Below are positions 14,844 through 22,582 of a stretch of DNA of 22,582 nt, one piece after another. The stretch comes from an uncultured Oscillospiraceae bacterium (GTDB taxonomy: Bacteria; Bacillota; Clostridia; Oscillospirales; Acutalibacteraceae), in contig UQZY01000029.1 in assembly GCA_900545655.1 (NCBI GenBank), positions 1 through 22,582 of the forward strand, read 5' to 3'. A program made the position numbers and the translations under genes. The notes beneath the pieces were generated by a model. The model did no database searches. It saw nothing but the letters and a program-made list of their open reading frames with translations, and was not told where the DNA came from. Each line of letters opens with the position of its first letter. Position 1 is the first letter of the stretch.

Positions 14844-15691
14844 TGGAGATATTACAGTTCAAGGACGTTTACTTTACGTATAACGAAGATCCCGAAAATG
14901 AAAACAAAGACGGCAAGGAAAATAACTTCGCGGTAAACGGTGTAAACCTTACCGTAAATTCCGGTGACTTTATCGCCATACTCGGACACAACGGCTCCGG
15001 AAAATCCACCCTTGCAAAGCTTTCAAACGCAATTCTCACTCCGGACAAAGGAGAGGTTCTTGTTCGCGGAATGAGTACGGCGGATGAAGATAAAGTCATG
15101 GAAATACGTCAACACGTGGGAATGGTTTTTCAGAATCCCGATAACCAGATTGTTGCGACAATCGTCGAGGAGGACGTTGCCTTTGGACCCGAAAACCTCG
15201 GCGTTCCGTCAGAAGAAATACGCACCCGTGTAGACGAAGCATTGAAGGCCGTGGGTATGTATGAGTACAGAACGCATGAGCCTCATAAGCTTTCGGGAGG
15301 GCAGAAGCAGCGCGTTGCCATCGCCGGAATCATAGCTATGAGACCTGAGTGTCTTGTTCTTGACGAGTCAACCGCAATGCTTGACCCGAGAGGACGAAAA
15401 GAGGTCATGGCTACTATAAAAAAGCTTCATGACGAGCTTGGAATGGCAGTTGTTTTCATCACACATTTTATGGATGAAGCGGTGCTTGCGAATAAGGTAG
15501 TCGTTATGGAAAAAGGAAAAATCCTTCTCGAAGGAAAGCCAATGGATGTTTTCAGAAATGTTGACCTTTTGAGAAAAGTCGGACTGGATGTCCCACAGGC
15601 GACAGAGCTTGCTTTGGAGCTTGACCTCAAAGAGAAAGTTCTTACGACGGATGACTGCGTGGATGCAATCGTCGAATTATTTGATAAGTAA
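14843..15691 (+). CDS. ecfA1: Energy-coupling factor transporter ATPase EcfA1
   Basis: A 282-residue ABC ATPase of the ECF module that powers uptake of vitamins or metals through exchangeable S components. Walker A is GHNGSGKST (48-56), the Q-loop VFQNPDNQ (95-102), the signature LSGGQ (150-154) and Walker B LVLDE with Glu175. The A-loop region has a hydrophilic insert rich in Asn, Glu and Lys (about 14-29). The ATG at 14843 follows GGAG (14833-14836) by 6 nt and overlaps the upstream stop as TAATG. The in-frame ATG at 14804 would extend deep into the methyltransferase gene without a ribosome site. Confidence 0.93.
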   Translation: MEILQFKDVYFTYNEDPENENKDGKENNFAVNGVNLTVNSGDFIAILGHNGSGKSTLAKLSNAILTPDKGEVLVRGMSTADEDKVMEIRQHVGMVFQNPDNQIVATIVEEDVAFGPENLGVPSEEIRTRVDEALKAVGMYEYRTHEPHKLSGGQKQRVAIAGIIAMRPECLVLDESTAMLDPRGRKEVMATIKKLHDELGMAVVFITHFMDEAVLANKVVVMEKGKILLEGKPMDVFRNVDLLRKVGLDVPQATELALELDLKEKVLTTDDCVDAIVELFDK

Positions 15692-15714
15692 ACCCAAGTT
15701 AAGGAGAAAAATTC

Positions 15715-16569
15715 ATGTCCATTCTCAAGACGGAACATTTGACATATCTTTATTCGCAGGGAACTCCTTTTGAGGTTGCGGCCGTGAAAGATGTATCGCT
15801 CGATATTGAAGAGGGCGAGCTGGTTGCCGTTATAGGTCACACCGGTTCGGGCAAGAGTACGCTTATCCAGCATTTTAACGGTCTTTTAAAGCCTGCTGAG
15901 GGTAAGGTTATTGTGGACGGCAAGGATATCTGGAGCGATAAAAAGCTTCTTCGTGAAGCCCGATTTAAGGTAGGTCTTTGCTTCCAGTACCCGGAATATC
16001 AGTTATTTGAAGAAACTGTATACAAGGATATTGCATTCGGACCCGGAAACATGGGCCTTTCCGATGATGAAATTGATACGCGTGTACGCCGTGCCGCCGA
16101 GTTTACCGGAGTTACGGAGGAGATGCTTGAAAAGTCCCCCTTTGACCTTTCCGGCGGGGAAAAAAGAAGAGTGGCGATAGCCGGTGTTATGGCTATGGAG
16201 CCGAAAATTCTTATTCTTGACGAGCCGACATCGGGGCTTGACCCAAAGGGTCGTGACAGGATTCTCAACCTTATACGTGAGTATAGGGAGGAGACAAAAA
16301 GTACGGTTATGATTGTTTCTCACAGTATGGAGGATGTCGCAAGGGTTGCGACCAAGGTGCTTGTGATGAATGATGCCGAGGTCTTCGGCTACGCAGGTGT
16401 CAGGGAAACGTATGAGCGCGCGGAGGAGCTTATGTCCATCGGACTTGACGTTCCTCAGGTTACAAAGATTTTCATGGAACTTAAAAAACGCGGGTTGGAT
16501 GTTCGGACGGATATTTTTACCGTTTCACAGGGCGTCGAAGAGATAAACAGACTGAGAGGTACACTATGA
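15715..16569 (+). CDS. ecfA2: Energy-coupling factor transporter ATPase EcfA2
   Basis: A 284-residue ABC ATPase, the heterodimer partner of EcfA1. The YLYSQGTPFE start is typical of EcfA2. Walker A is GHTGSGKST (41-49), the Q-loop FQYPEYQ, the signature LSGGE (145-149) and Walker B ILILDE with Glu170. AAGGAG precedes the ATG 23 nt after the ecfA1 stop. The ecfT start overlaps its stop (ATGA). Confidence 0.94.
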   Translation: MSILKTEHLTYLYSQGTPFEVAAVKDVSLDIEEGELVAVIGHTGSGKSTLIQHFNGLLKPAEGKVIVDGKDIWSDKKLLREARFKVGLCFQYPEYQLFEETVYKDIAFGPGNMGLSDDEIDTRVRRAAEFTGVTEEMLEKSPFDLSGGEKRRVAIAGVMAMEPKILILDEPTSGLDPKGRDRILNLIREYREETKSTVMIVSHSMEDVARVATKVLVMNDAEVFGYAGVRETYERAEELMSIGLDVPQVTKIFMELKKRGLDVRTDIFTVSQGVEEINRLRGTL

Positions 16570-17381
16570 TTAAGGATATCACTATCGGTCAGTTTTTCCC
16601 GGGAAATTCTCCGATTCACAGAATGGATCCGAGGATGAAGCTTATTCTGACGTTTGTATACATCATCACCATATTTCTTTGTAAAAACTTTTATTCACTC
16701 GGAATAATGGTTCTTTCACTCACGATAATGGTCTTGCTCTCAAGGATTCCGATAAAGACCATCTTAAAGAGTATAAAGCCTATTGCCATTATCATCACGA
16801 TTACGGCGATTCTCAATATATTTTACATCGATAAGGGCGAGCCGCTGCTTGATGTTGGCTTCATACACATAACTACAGGAGGTGTGTATACGGCGGTATT
16901 TATGATTATACGTATCATAGCTCTCGTTGTTGCAAGCTCGCTGCTTACGTATACCACAAGCCCCACGCTTATAACGGACGGTCTGGAGCAGCTTCTTTCA
17001 CCTTTGAAGTTCATGAAGAACAGTGTTCATACCGTTGCTATGATGATGACCATAGCCCTGAGGTTTATCCCGACTCTTATCGACGAGTTCGAGAAAATAA
17101 CCAATGCGCAGAAGGCGAGAGGCGCAGACCTTGAAACAGGCAGTCTCACAAAGCGTGCGAAGGCTCTCATTCCGGTATTTATACCGCTGTTTATTACATC
17201 GTTCAGGAGAGCGTACGAGCTTGCCTTTGCCATGGAGTGCCGCTGTTATCACGGCGCTGAGGGAAGAACCCGTATGAAGCAGATGAAGTACACTTATCTT
17301 GATTTTATCGCCTTTATGTTTGTTGCTGTTTTCTTTGCGTGCGTTATTCTCCTGAATAAATTTTTTGCGGCAATCATCTGA
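16566..17381 (+). CDS. ecfT: Energy-coupling factor transmembrane protein EcfT
   Basis: A 271-residue membrane scaffold joining EcfA1/EcfA2 to substrate-binding S proteins. GQFFPGNSPIHRMDPRMKL (8-25) is the family N-terminus. Hydrophobic segments lie at about 26-58, 70-88, 105-128, 155-170, 203-222 and 246-268. The coupling motifs are Ala-Arg-Gly (184-186, in KARGADL) and AMECRCYHG (222-230), where the usual second Ala-Arg-Gly reads Cys-Arg-Cys. The start overlaps ecfA2 by 4 nt. No S component is present here, so this is a group II (shared) module whose partners lie elsewhere. Confidence 0.94.
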   Translation: MIKDITIGQFFPGNSPIHRMDPRMKLILTFVYIITIFLCKNFYSLGIMVLSLTIMVLLSRIPIKTILKSIKPIAIIITITAILNIFYIDKGEPLLDVGFIHITTGGVYTAVFMIIRIIALVVASSLLTYTTSPTLITDGLEQLLSPLKFMKNSVHTVAMMMTIALRFIPTLIDEFEKITNAQKARGADLETGSLTKRAKALIPVFIPLFITSFRRAYELAFAMECRCYHGAEGRTRMKQMKYTYLDFIAFMFVAVFFACVILLNKFFAAII

Positions 17382-17405
17382 TTTTCGCTGAGTTCGAAAA
17401 TTTAA

Positions 17406-17417
17406 CTTAAATTTAAG
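17406..17417. repeat. Perfect 12 bp palindrome in the ecfT-truA gap
   Basis: CTTAAATTTAAG in the 63 nt gap before truA. It is AT-rich and may be chance. It could be a weak operator or the core of a poor hairpin. Confidence 0.3.
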
Positions 17418-17444
17418 CATTTTGTTATATAAAGGAAGCCTCAT

Positions 17445-18200
17445 ATGCGTAATATTCTTCTGAAACTTAAGTATCTTGGCACAAATTATCACGGCTGGCA
17501 GGTACAGAGCAATGCATCAACCGTTCAGGAGACTCTCCAGGACGCCGTTGAGCAGATACTTCAAAGCCGTGAGGATATAAAGGGCTGTTCAAGAACAGAT
17601 GCCGGTGTACATGCAAATATGTACTGCTGTACGCTCAGGACTGACAGTGAGATAGAATGTTATAAGCTTATGGGTGCTCTGAATTCGGCTTTGCCCTGCG
17701 ACATTTCGGTGTTTTCGGTGGAGGATGTGCCCTTTGACTTTCATCCGAGGTACAGCTGCACCGCAAAGCAGTATATATACAAGATACACAATTCCGTCGC
17801 AAGGGATCCCTTCCTTTACGGACGGGCTCTCTGTTATAAGCCGCATATCGACGAGATTATGCTCAACCGTGAGGCACAGGATTTCCTCGGGACGCATGAC
17901 TTTACAACCTTTTGCGGAACAAAGACAGAAGTCGAGGATTGTGTGAGAACCATCTATGATATCTCAGTTAAAAGAGACGGAGAGCTGGTTACGATTTCCG
18001 TTACGGGCGACGGCTTTCTTTATAACATGGTGAGAATAATAGTGGGAACGCTTCTCTTTATAAATGAGGGAAAATGTTCTCCGGGGAGTATCCCTTCAAT
18101 GATTCTCGGAAAAGACAGAAGTCTTGCCGGGCAGACAGCACCGGCATGCGGTCTTTACTTAAATAAAGTTTTCTACGGAGGTGAGGAAAAAAGTGGCTGA
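17445..18200 (+). CDS. truA: tRNA pseudouridine(38-40) synthase TruA
   Basis: A 251-residue enzyme making pseudouridine at positions 38-40 of tRNA anticodon arms. The catalytic Asp52 sits in SRTDAGVHA (49-57). YHGWQVQ (15-21), FHPRYSCTAKQYIY and GDGFLYNMVRIIVGTL are family motifs. Length and start are normal, with AAGGAAG before the ATG. It follows the ECF module, as in many Firmicutes, but the usual rplM-rpsI pair does not come next. The DUF5711-like gene begins inside its last 8 nt. Confidence 0.96.
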   Translation: MRNILLKLKYLGTNYHGWQVQSNASTVQETLQDAVEQILQSREDIKGCSRTDAGVHANMYCCTLRTDSEIECYKLMGALNSALPCDISVFSVEDVPFDFHPRYSCTAKQYIYKIHNSVARDPFLYGRALCYKPHIDEIMLNREAQDFLGTHDFTTFCGTKTEVEDCVRTIYDISVKRDGELVTISVTGDGFLYNMVRIIVGTLLFINEGKCSPGSIPSMILGKDRSLAGQTAPACGLYLNKVFYGGEEKSG

Positions 18201-19365
18201 GAAAACAAAACGCAGACGCTTTAGGATATCCGAAAAGCAGAGAGCGGCACTTCGCGCCGTTTCCGTGATAATACTCATTCTTGTTCTTCTCTTTATGGCA
18301 ACCGAAACTCTCGGTATTGCCTCCGTCTCGGACATGAATGACAGTAACAAAAACTTTTTTCTGACCCTTTCTCCCGGAGAGGGATATCCGTACAAAATAA
18401 ATTCAAGCTCGGTTGAGGGAATGACGGTACTGAACGGAGATATTTTTGTGCTGACGGATGAAAAGACCCTGTCCCTTGACACAACCGCCAAGCAGGTAAA
18501 GGGCGCACAGCACACCTTCTCAAATCCGATTATTTCAAAAAAAGGCGGTAAGGTCGTACTGTTTGACCAAAAGGGAAACAGATACAGGATTGAAAACAGA
18601 ACGGACACGCTCTATACGGGTGAAACCCCCGAGCCCGAAAAGATAATCACCGCCGCACTCGGGAAAAAAGGAAATCTTGCACTTGCAACGCTTTCGGATT
18701 CATCCGTGTCAAAGCTTACCGTTCTGAATAACTCATATAAAAAAGAGGAGTTTGTCTGGAACTGTGCAAATGACAGCATTGTTTCCGTTGACCTTTCCGA
18801 TAACGGTAAGTACGCCGCTGTTTCAGTGGTGGGAGCACGTGACGGTGAGATATACTCAAAGGTATACATCTTTGATTTCGCTTATTCGGAGCCGAAGGCG
18901 GAGTTTGAGTATCCGGGAACGGCTATAATTGAGGTAAGATTCGTTTCAAAGGACAATGTAGTTGCTCTCGGAAACAACATGGTTTCATTTATAAAGAATC
19001 TGAAAACAAAAGAGGATAAGTCTTTTGAGTCGGATACGCTTTCGAATTATACATTTTCAGACAAGGGAGATTTACTTCTTGTGCTTTCGGAGCACGGTAG
19101 CAGAAATTCACAGATTTTAAAATCCTATTCTTCATCATTTTCAAAAAACTTTGAGGAAAAATACACAAGTAGTGTAAAATCAATTTTTGCTGCTGACGGA
19201 AAGGTGAGCGTACTTCTTGAGGACAAGGTTGTCGTCTACAAAAGCTCAGGCTCGGTATTCAGGGAGTATCCGGCTGATAATACGGCTATTTCCGTTATGA
19301 ACATTGGAAATAAGACGTATGTCTATGCCATAGGAAAAATAGAAAAATGCTCAGAGAAAAAATAA
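18193..19365 (+). CDS. Membrane-anchored DUF5711-like beta-propeller protein
   Basis: A 390-residue protein. A short basic cytoplasmic N-terminus (TKRRRFR) leads into one membrane segment (about 22-42). The remainder (45-390) lies outside and is beta-rich, with recurring blocks of the type LTVLNNSYKKEEFVW and KYAAVSVVG and many Ser/Lys/Asp turns, as in WD40-like propellers. It resembles the DUF5711 group of Clostridia, function unknown. GTG at 18193 is preferred over GTG at 18181 because GGAGG (18178-18182) lies 10 nt before it and overlaps the earlier codon. It overlaps truA by 8 nt and precedes pgsA by 12 nt, which hints at an envelope-related role. Confidence 0.75.
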   Translation: MAEKTKRRRFRISEKQRAALRAVSVIILILVLLFMATETLGIASVSDMNDSNKNFFLTLSPGEGYPYKINSSSVEGMTVLNGDIFVLTDEKTLSLDTTAKQVKGAQHTFSNPIISKKGGKVVLFDQKGNRYRIENRTDTLYTGETPEPEKIITAALGKKGNLALATLSDSSVSKLTVLNNSYKKEEFVWNCANDSIVSVDLSDNGKYAAVSVVGARDGEIYSKVYIFDFAYSEPKAEFEYPGTAIIEVRFVSKDNVVALGNNMVSFIKNLKTKEDKSFESDTLSNYTFSDKGDLLLVLSEHGSRNSQILKSYSSSFSKNFEEKYTSSVKSIFAADGKVSVLLEDKVVVYKSSGSVFREYPADNTAISVMNIGNKTYVYAIGKIEKCSEKK

Positions 19366-19377
19366 GAGGAGATAAAT

Positions 19378-20043
19378 ATGAGCGGCAATAAAGCAAGCCT
19401 TAATACTCTAAAAGAACAGTTAAAGGGTATGGGAGAAAACGCTGTTACCATACCGAATATTCTCTCAATTATCAGAATTATTTTAATTCCGGTTTTTGTT
19501 TTGCTTTTCCAGTCGGGGAAGTATTTGCCGGCGGTTATTGTTATTTTTGTATCCGGACTTACCGACCTTTTTGACGGAAAAATAGCTCGTCATTTCAATC
19601 AGATAAGCAAGCTTGGAAAGCTGCTTGATCCTGCTGCGGATAAGCTTACGCAGATTGCTCTGACGGTGCTTATGTTTTTTCATTTTCACAGCTCAAAGGA
19701 TGAAGTTCTGAAAGCGTTCAGCTACGTATTTTTACTTTTTTGCGTGAAGGAATTGACAATGATTGTGGGAAGTTTTATTCTTCTCAGTATGGATATTGTC
19801 CCGGAGGCGGCAGTTATTTACGGTAAAGTCGCAACATTTACGTTTTACTGTGTGATGGGTCTGTTGCTTTTGTTTGCACCGGGATTCGGTACGCTGTCGG
19901 CGTACGTTACATTGCCGCACGGAGCTATTGTCGTGCTTGTTACGATTTCGGCGGTGCTGACCGTGGTTGCTTTCTGTTCGTACATACCGGACACGGTAAA
20001 CAAGGTCAGAAAAAAGACAAAAGAAAACGAGGAGCAGTCTTAA
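19378..20043 (+). CDS. pgsA: CDP-diacylglycerol-glycerol-3-phosphate 3-phosphatidyltransferase
   Basis: A 221-residue membrane enzyme making phosphatidylglycerol phosphate, the first committed step to phosphatidylglycerol. The CDP-alcohol phosphotransferase signature is complete: Asp63, Asp66, Gly67, Ala70, Arg71, Gly80, Asp84 and Asp88. About six membrane segments are visible. A polar 20-residue N-terminal extension precedes TIPNILSIIRI, and the C-terminus is highly charged. GAGGAG lies before the ATG. Only 3 nt separate it from the ClpE-like gene. Another CDP-alcohol transferase specificity is possible but less likely. Confidence 0.9.
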   Translation: MSGNKASLNTLKEQLKGMGENAVTIPNILSIIRIILIPVFVLLFQSGKYLPAVIVIFVSGLTDLFDGKIARHFNQISKLGKLLDPAADKLTQIALTVLMFFHFHSSKDEVLKAFSYVFLLFCVKELTMIVGSFILLSMDIVPEAAVIYGKVATFTFYCVMGLLLLFAPGFGTLSAYVTLPHGAIVVLVTISAVLTVVAFCSYIPDTVNKVRKKTKENEEQS

Positions 20044-20046
20044 GAT

Positions 20047-22371
20047 ATGAAACAGATTATGTGTACAAGATGTAAAAAGAACCCGGCGGTTGTTTTTGTG
20101 TCAAAAATAGACGGTATTGACAGTAAGGAAGAGCCCGTTGGCTACTGCATAAAATGTGCCATGGAGCTCAACATAGGACCTGTCAAGCAGATGATGGAGA
20201 ACATGGGTATAAGTCCTGATGACGTTGACGTCGTTTCGGAGCAGTTCAACTCACTTATGGGAATGGGTGAGGACGAGGATTTTGAAGGCGGCGGAGCACA
20301 GGAAATGCCGTCTCTCGCAAACCTTTTCGGTGCTCTCGGCGGACTTCAGAAGAAGGACTCCGACTCGGAGACAGTTGAAACTGAGGAAAAGGACACAAAA
20401 GACGAAAAGGGCGGCAAGCATAAACGCCGCAGAAGAGGCGAAAAGCCGGATAAAAAGAAAAGAAAGTATTTAAGCACCTACTGTACCGACCTTACCGAAA
20501 AGGCACGTGACGGAAAGCTTGACAGAATCATAGGCAGGGACCAGGAGATAAGCCGTGCCATACAGATTCTTTGCAGGCGTTCAAAGAACAATCCGTGTCT
20601 TATAGGTGAGCCGGGCGTAGGTAAGACCGCTATTGCCGAGGGTCTTGCTCTCAGAATTTCAGCGGGAGATGTTCCGGCAAAGCTGAAGGATAAGGAAATT
20701 CATCTTCTTGACCTTACGGCACTTGTTGCGGGAACACAGTTCCGCGGACAGTTTGAAAGTCGTATAAAGGGTCTTGTGGAGGAAGTTAAGCACGAGGGAA
20801 ATATCATCCTCTTTATAGATGAGGTCCACAACCTTGTGGGAACAGGTGACGCTGAGGGCACGATGAATGCCGCTAACATACTGAAGCCCGCGCTCTCACG
20901 CGGTGAGATTCAGGTTATCGGCGCGACTACTTTTACCGAGTACAGAAAGCATATTGAGAAGGATGCTGCGCTTGAGCGCCGTTTCCAGCCGATTAAAATA
21001 GACGAGCCATCCATAGAGCAGACCTATGAGGTCCTTAAGGGAATAAAGAACTACTATGAGGACTATCACAGAGTTAAGATTTCCGATGAACTTGTTCACA
21101 GGGCTGTAGTTCTTTCGGAAAGGTATATCACCGACAGATTTTTACCTGATAAGGCGATAGACCTTCTTGATGAGGCATGTACCTGTGCAAATCTTCGAAA
21201 CAAGGCAATTTCAGAAGCTGAAATTGCAGAAAACGAGCTTGAGGATGCAAAAGCCGACCTTTCCGACATGGAGGAGGATACCGAAAATCCGGATTATGAG
21301 GAACAGGCTAAAACAAAGGCGGAGATAATAGCCATTGAGGCAAGGCTTCCCGCTCTTCTCGAGGCCGCAAAGGATAACAGCGTAAAAGAAGAGGACCTTG
21401 CAAAGGTTATTCAGCTTTGGACGGGTATTCCGGCTTCAAAGGTCATAGAATCGGATCTTCGCAAGCTTGCTCATCTTGAAGAGCATTTGAAGGAGCATAT
21501 AAAGGGACAGGATGAGGCTATAGCCGCTGTCAGCGCTGCGGTAAAGCGCAGCCGTATTCAGATAAATACAAGACGCAGACCGGCGTCGTTTATCTTTGTG
21601 GGACCGACAGGCGTAGGAAAGACCGAACTTGTAAAAAGGCTTTCCGAGGAGCTGTTTGATACTCCGGAAACGCTCATAAGACTTGATATGTCGGAGTTTA
21701 TGGAAAAGCACAGCGTCTCAAGAATCATAGGCTCGCCTCCGGGATACGTAGGCTATGACGAGGCGGGACAGCTCACGGAGAAGGTACGCCGCAAACCGTA
21801 TTCGGTGCTCCTGTTTGATGAGATAGAGAAGGCTCATCCGGACGTTATGAATATCCTTCTTCAGATTCTTGACGAGGGCAGGATAAATGACGCACAGGGA
21901 AGAACCGTAAACTTTGAAAACTGTATCATTGTCATGACGTCAAATGCCGGCTCGGAGCGCAAGGAGAATGCACTTGGATTTGCAAGGTCGCAGGGCGATG
22001 TAAATCGTGACAAAGCCATGAAAGCTCTTCGTGAATTTCTCCGTCCGGAATTCCTCGGACGTGTTGATGAAATCGTAGTGTTTAACGAGCTCACCGAGGA
22101 CAATTACAAGGATATCGCCATTCTTATGCTTTCCGAGCTTTCACAGCCGCTTCTTGACAAGGGAATAACCCTCAATTACACGAAGGATGTTCCTGCTGCA
22201 ATCGTTTCCAAAATGGATTCGGGAGTCAGAGGTGCAAGAGATCTCAGAAACGTTATAAGGCGCAATATCGAAAACAGAATTGCAGACATAATAATCGACG
22301 CTGACGGTACTCCGGTTACACGTATAAATATCAGCGTAAAAGACAATGAAATCATTGTGAAAAGTCTTTAA
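20047..22371 (+). CDS. ClpE-like AAA+ unfoldase with N-terminal zinc finger
   Basis: A 774-residue Hsp100 ATPase. The N-terminus has a four-cysteine zinc finger (Cys6, Cys9, Cys34, Cys37) in place of the Clp N-repeat domain, as in ClpE. Residues about 102-140 form an acidic then strongly basic low-complexity linker. AAA-1 has Walker A GEPGVGKT (187-194) and Glu259 in FIDEVH. A short coiled M region (about 386-442) has a degenerate UVR-like helix. AAA-2 has Walker A GPTGVGKT (519-526) and Glu592 in FDEIEKAH. LGF (643-645) is placed like the ClpP-binding loop, so partnership with ClpP is likely. No CtsR or CIRCE site precedes it, and it appears cotranscribed with pgsA. I leave the symbol blank because ClpC-like naming is also used. 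Confidence 0.9.
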   Translation: MKQIMCTRCKKNPAVVFVSKIDGIDSKEEPVGYCIKCAMELNIGPVKQMMENMGISPDDVDVVSEQFNSLMGMGEDEDFEGGGAQEMPSLANLFGALGGLQKKDSDSETVETEEKDTKDEKGGKHKRRRRGEKPDKKKRKYLSTYCTDLTEKARDGKLDRIIGRDQEISRAIQILCRRSKNNPCLIGEPGVGKTAIAEGLALRISAGDVPAKLKDKEIHLLDLTALVAGTQFRGQFESRIKGLVEEVKHEGNIILFIDEVHNLVGTGDAEGTMNAANILKPALSRGEIQVIGATTFTEYRKHIEKDAALERRFQPIKIDEPSIEQTYEVLKGIKNYYEDYHRVKISDELVHRAVVLSERYITDRFLPDKAIDLLDEACTCANLRNKAISEAEIAENELEDAKADLSDMEEDTENPDYEEQAKTKAEIIAIEARLPALLEAAKDNSVKEEDLAKVIQLWTGIPASKVIESDLRKLAHLEEHLKEHIKGQDEAIAAVSAAVKRSRIQINTRRRPASFIFVGPTGVGKTELVKRLSEELFDTPETLIRLDMSEFMEKHSVSRIIGSPPGYVGYDEAGQLTEKVRRKPYSVLLFDEIEKAHPDVMNILLQILDEGRINDAQGRTVNFENCIIVMTSNAGSERKENALGFARSQGDVNRDKAMKALREFLRPEFLGRVDEIVVFNELTEDNYKDIAILMLSELSQPLLDKGITLNYTKDVPAAIVSKMDSGVRGARDLRNVIRRNIENRIADIIIDADGTPVTRINISVKDNEIIVKSL

Positions 22372-22378
22372 TTTTCTA

Positions 22379-22407
22379 TTGACACGTGACGGTGGTTGTG
22401 TTAGAAT
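22379..22407 (+). promoter_or_regulatory. Consensus promoter of the tRNA cluster
   Basis: TTGACA (22379-22384), 17 nt spacer, TAGAAT (22402-22407). The predicted start near 22414 lies 16 nt before the tRNA-Gly 5' end. Confidence 0.8.
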
Positions 22408-22417
22408 AATCACCGTC
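22388..22417. promoter_or_regulatory. Inverted repeat overlapping the tRNA promoter
   Basis: GACGGTGGTT (22388-22397) pairs with AATCACCGTC (22408-22417) with one G-U wobble around a 10 nt loop that contains the -10. No T-tract follows. It could be an operator, or a hairpin at the 3' end of the ClpE-like transcript. Confidence 0.5.
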
Positions 22418-22429
22418 GCGAAGATAGAC

Positions 22430-22503
<74 letters not shown>

Positions 22504-22520
22504 TTTTTTTTGCGCTCTAC

Positions 22521-22582
22521 GCGTTGATAGCTCAGCTGGATAGAGCATCTGCCTTCTAAGCAGAGGGTCGGGGGTTCGAGTC
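22521..22582 (+). tRNA. tRNA-Arg (anticodon TCT), 3' end beyond window
   Basis: The acceptor strand GCGTTGA is followed by TAGCTCAGCTGGATAGAGC (D arm), anticodon stem TCTGC/GCAGA with loop CTTCTAA (anticodon TCT, reads AGA) and the start of the T arm with GGTTCGAGTC. The window ends in the T arm, so the last roughly 15 nt and the acceptor pairing cannot be checked. Confidence 0.92.

Noticed and set aside
20041..20047. Heat-shock control site (CtsR or CIRCE) before the ClpE-like gene
   Set aside because: Only 3 nt separate it from pgsA, and no matching repeat was seen in the pgsA end or upstream gaps.

Overview
This window looks like a chromosomal segment of a low-to-mid GC Firmicute, most likely an anaerobic gut-type Clostridia (Oscillospiraceae/Lachnospiraceae-like). 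The grounds are strong AGGAGG ribosome sites, near-consensus sigma-A promoters, frequent TTG starts, an ecfA1-ecfA2-ecfT-truA block, a DUF5711-type protein and a ClpE-like ATPase. The species cannot be fixed from the sequence. There are no transposases, phage genes, CRISPR arrays or rRNA genes.

Left third (1-9833), accessory and metabolic genes. A VTT/TVP38-type membrane protein runs off the left edge on the minus strand. It shares a divergent promoter region with an HSL-type alpha/beta hydrolase. That hydrolase converges, across a two-way terminator, on a minus-strand three-gene redox operon: a GlpA-like FAD dehydrogenase with a C-terminal [2Fe-2S] domain, a NAD(P)/FAD oxidoreductase and a four-cysteine DUF1667 protein. 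A second alpha/beta hydrolase is transcribed divergently from the redox operon. Next is a self-contained operon (consensus promoter at 6519, strong hairpin at 8926) of two tandem paralogous small membrane proteins and a 558-residue DUF362 protein with extra cysteine pairs. This is the best candidate in the window for an undescribed system. A TauE/SafE-type permease follows, with its own perfect-consensus promoter.

Right two thirds (9984-22371), housekeeping genes, all on the plus strand. The order is ruvC-ruvA-ruvB (Holliday junction processing), a 5 x 12 bp degenerate tandem repeat, glmM (cell-wall precursor), a class I rRNA-type methyltransferase, ecfA1-ecfA2-ecfT (shared energising module of vitamin/metal ECF transporters, with no S component here), truA, a membrane-anchored DUF5711-like protein, pgsA (phosphatidylglycerol synthesis) and a ClpE-like double AAA+ unfoldase with an N-terminal zinc finger. 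Many junctions overlap or are nearly touching (TAATG twice, ATGA once, 8 nt once, 3 nt once), so long cotranscripts are likely.

Right edge: a tRNA cluster begins, with a consensus promoter overlapped by a 10 bp inverted repeat, tRNA-Gly(TCC), then tRNA-Arg(TCT) cut by the window end.

Several starts differ from the longest open frame. The VTT protein (TTG 820), TauE (TTG 9063), ruvC (TTG 10134) and the DUF5711-like gene (GTG 18193) were set by Shine-Dalgarno position, and for TauE also by the promoter. Intergenic stretches were read on both strands. Apart from the promoters, hairpins and repeats listed, nothing else is supportable in them.
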